Shown here piece by piece: positions 6,201-6,250 of a stretch of 6,250 bases of DNA; the stretch's first letter is position 1; every line of letters starts with the position of its first letter. The notes under the pieces are model-generated. The model saw only the letters and a list, made by a program, of their open reading frames with translations, was not told the DNA's origin and ran no database searches. The stretch is from Chloroflexota bacterium (GTDB lineage Bacteria; Chloroflexota; UBA6077; JACQUR01), in assembly GCA_016210245.1 (NCBI GenBank), contig JACQUR010000379.1:1-6250 (forward strand). The letters run 5' to 3'. The position numbers and the translations under genes were made by a program.

Positions 6201-6250
6201 GAGTGCTGAGTGCTGAGTGCTGAGTCCTGAGTGAGGACTCAGCACTCAGC
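6201..6250. repeat. GAGTGCT heptamer array forming a 17-bp perfect inverted repeat
   Basis: Starting two bases after the ttrB-like stop, GAGTGCT is repeated three times (6201-6221), followed by a one-base variant GAGTCCT (6222-6228). Bases 6212-6228 and 6234-6250 are exact reverse complements (17 bp) with loop GAGTG. The right arm ends at the window edge and probably continues. It may act as a terminator or mRNA 3' structure, or be an intergenic mini-repeat of the genome. Confidence 0.75.

Overview
The window is GC-rich bacterial DNA carrying part of an anaerobic-respiration locus of the tetrathionate reductase (Ttr) type. The very high GC, the GC-biased third codon positions, the Tat-exported iron-sulfur protein, the TtrA-like molybdoenzyme and the dispersed heptamer repeats would fit a Chloroflexota-like or other high-GC soil or thermophilic lineage. 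That placement is inference; no rRNA or other phylogenetic marker is present.

Layout. (1) Positions 1-1992, plus strand: the C-terminal two thirds of a molybdopterin oxidoreductase closest to TtrA, cut by the left edge. (2) 1993-2108: a short convergent intergenic region with two long perfect inverted repeats, the second reaching into the end of the next gene. (3) 4643-2109, minus strand: an 844-residue membrane histidine kinase with a polytopic N-terminus, a Cache-type extracytoplasmic sensor, a HAMP-like linker and HisKA plus HATPase domains. (4) 4644-5410: a 767-base divergent region. The part next to the kinase is featureless; the part next to the ferredoxin gene holds a 78-bp imperfect tandem repeat studded with GGGTAG/CTACCC half-sites, a terminator-like hairpin, a nested inverted repeat and a candidate promoter. 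(5) 5411-6199, plus strand: a Tat-exported four-cluster [4Fe-4S] electron-transfer subunit (TtrB/NrfC/DmsB-like). (6) 6201-6250: a GAGTGCT heptamer array folding into a perfect inverted repeat that reaches the right edge.

How they may work together. In characterised Ttr systems the catalytic TtrA takes electrons from TtrB, which is fed by a quinol-oxidising membrane subunit TtrC, and a two-component system controls the operon. Here a catalytic subunit and an electron-transfer subunit lie on the same strand but are separated by an oppositely oriented sensor kinase. The simplest reading is two neighbouring Ttr-like modules, one ending at 1992 and one starting at 5411, with a sensor between them that may control one or both. 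No response regulator and no TtrC/NrfD-like subunit lies inside the window.
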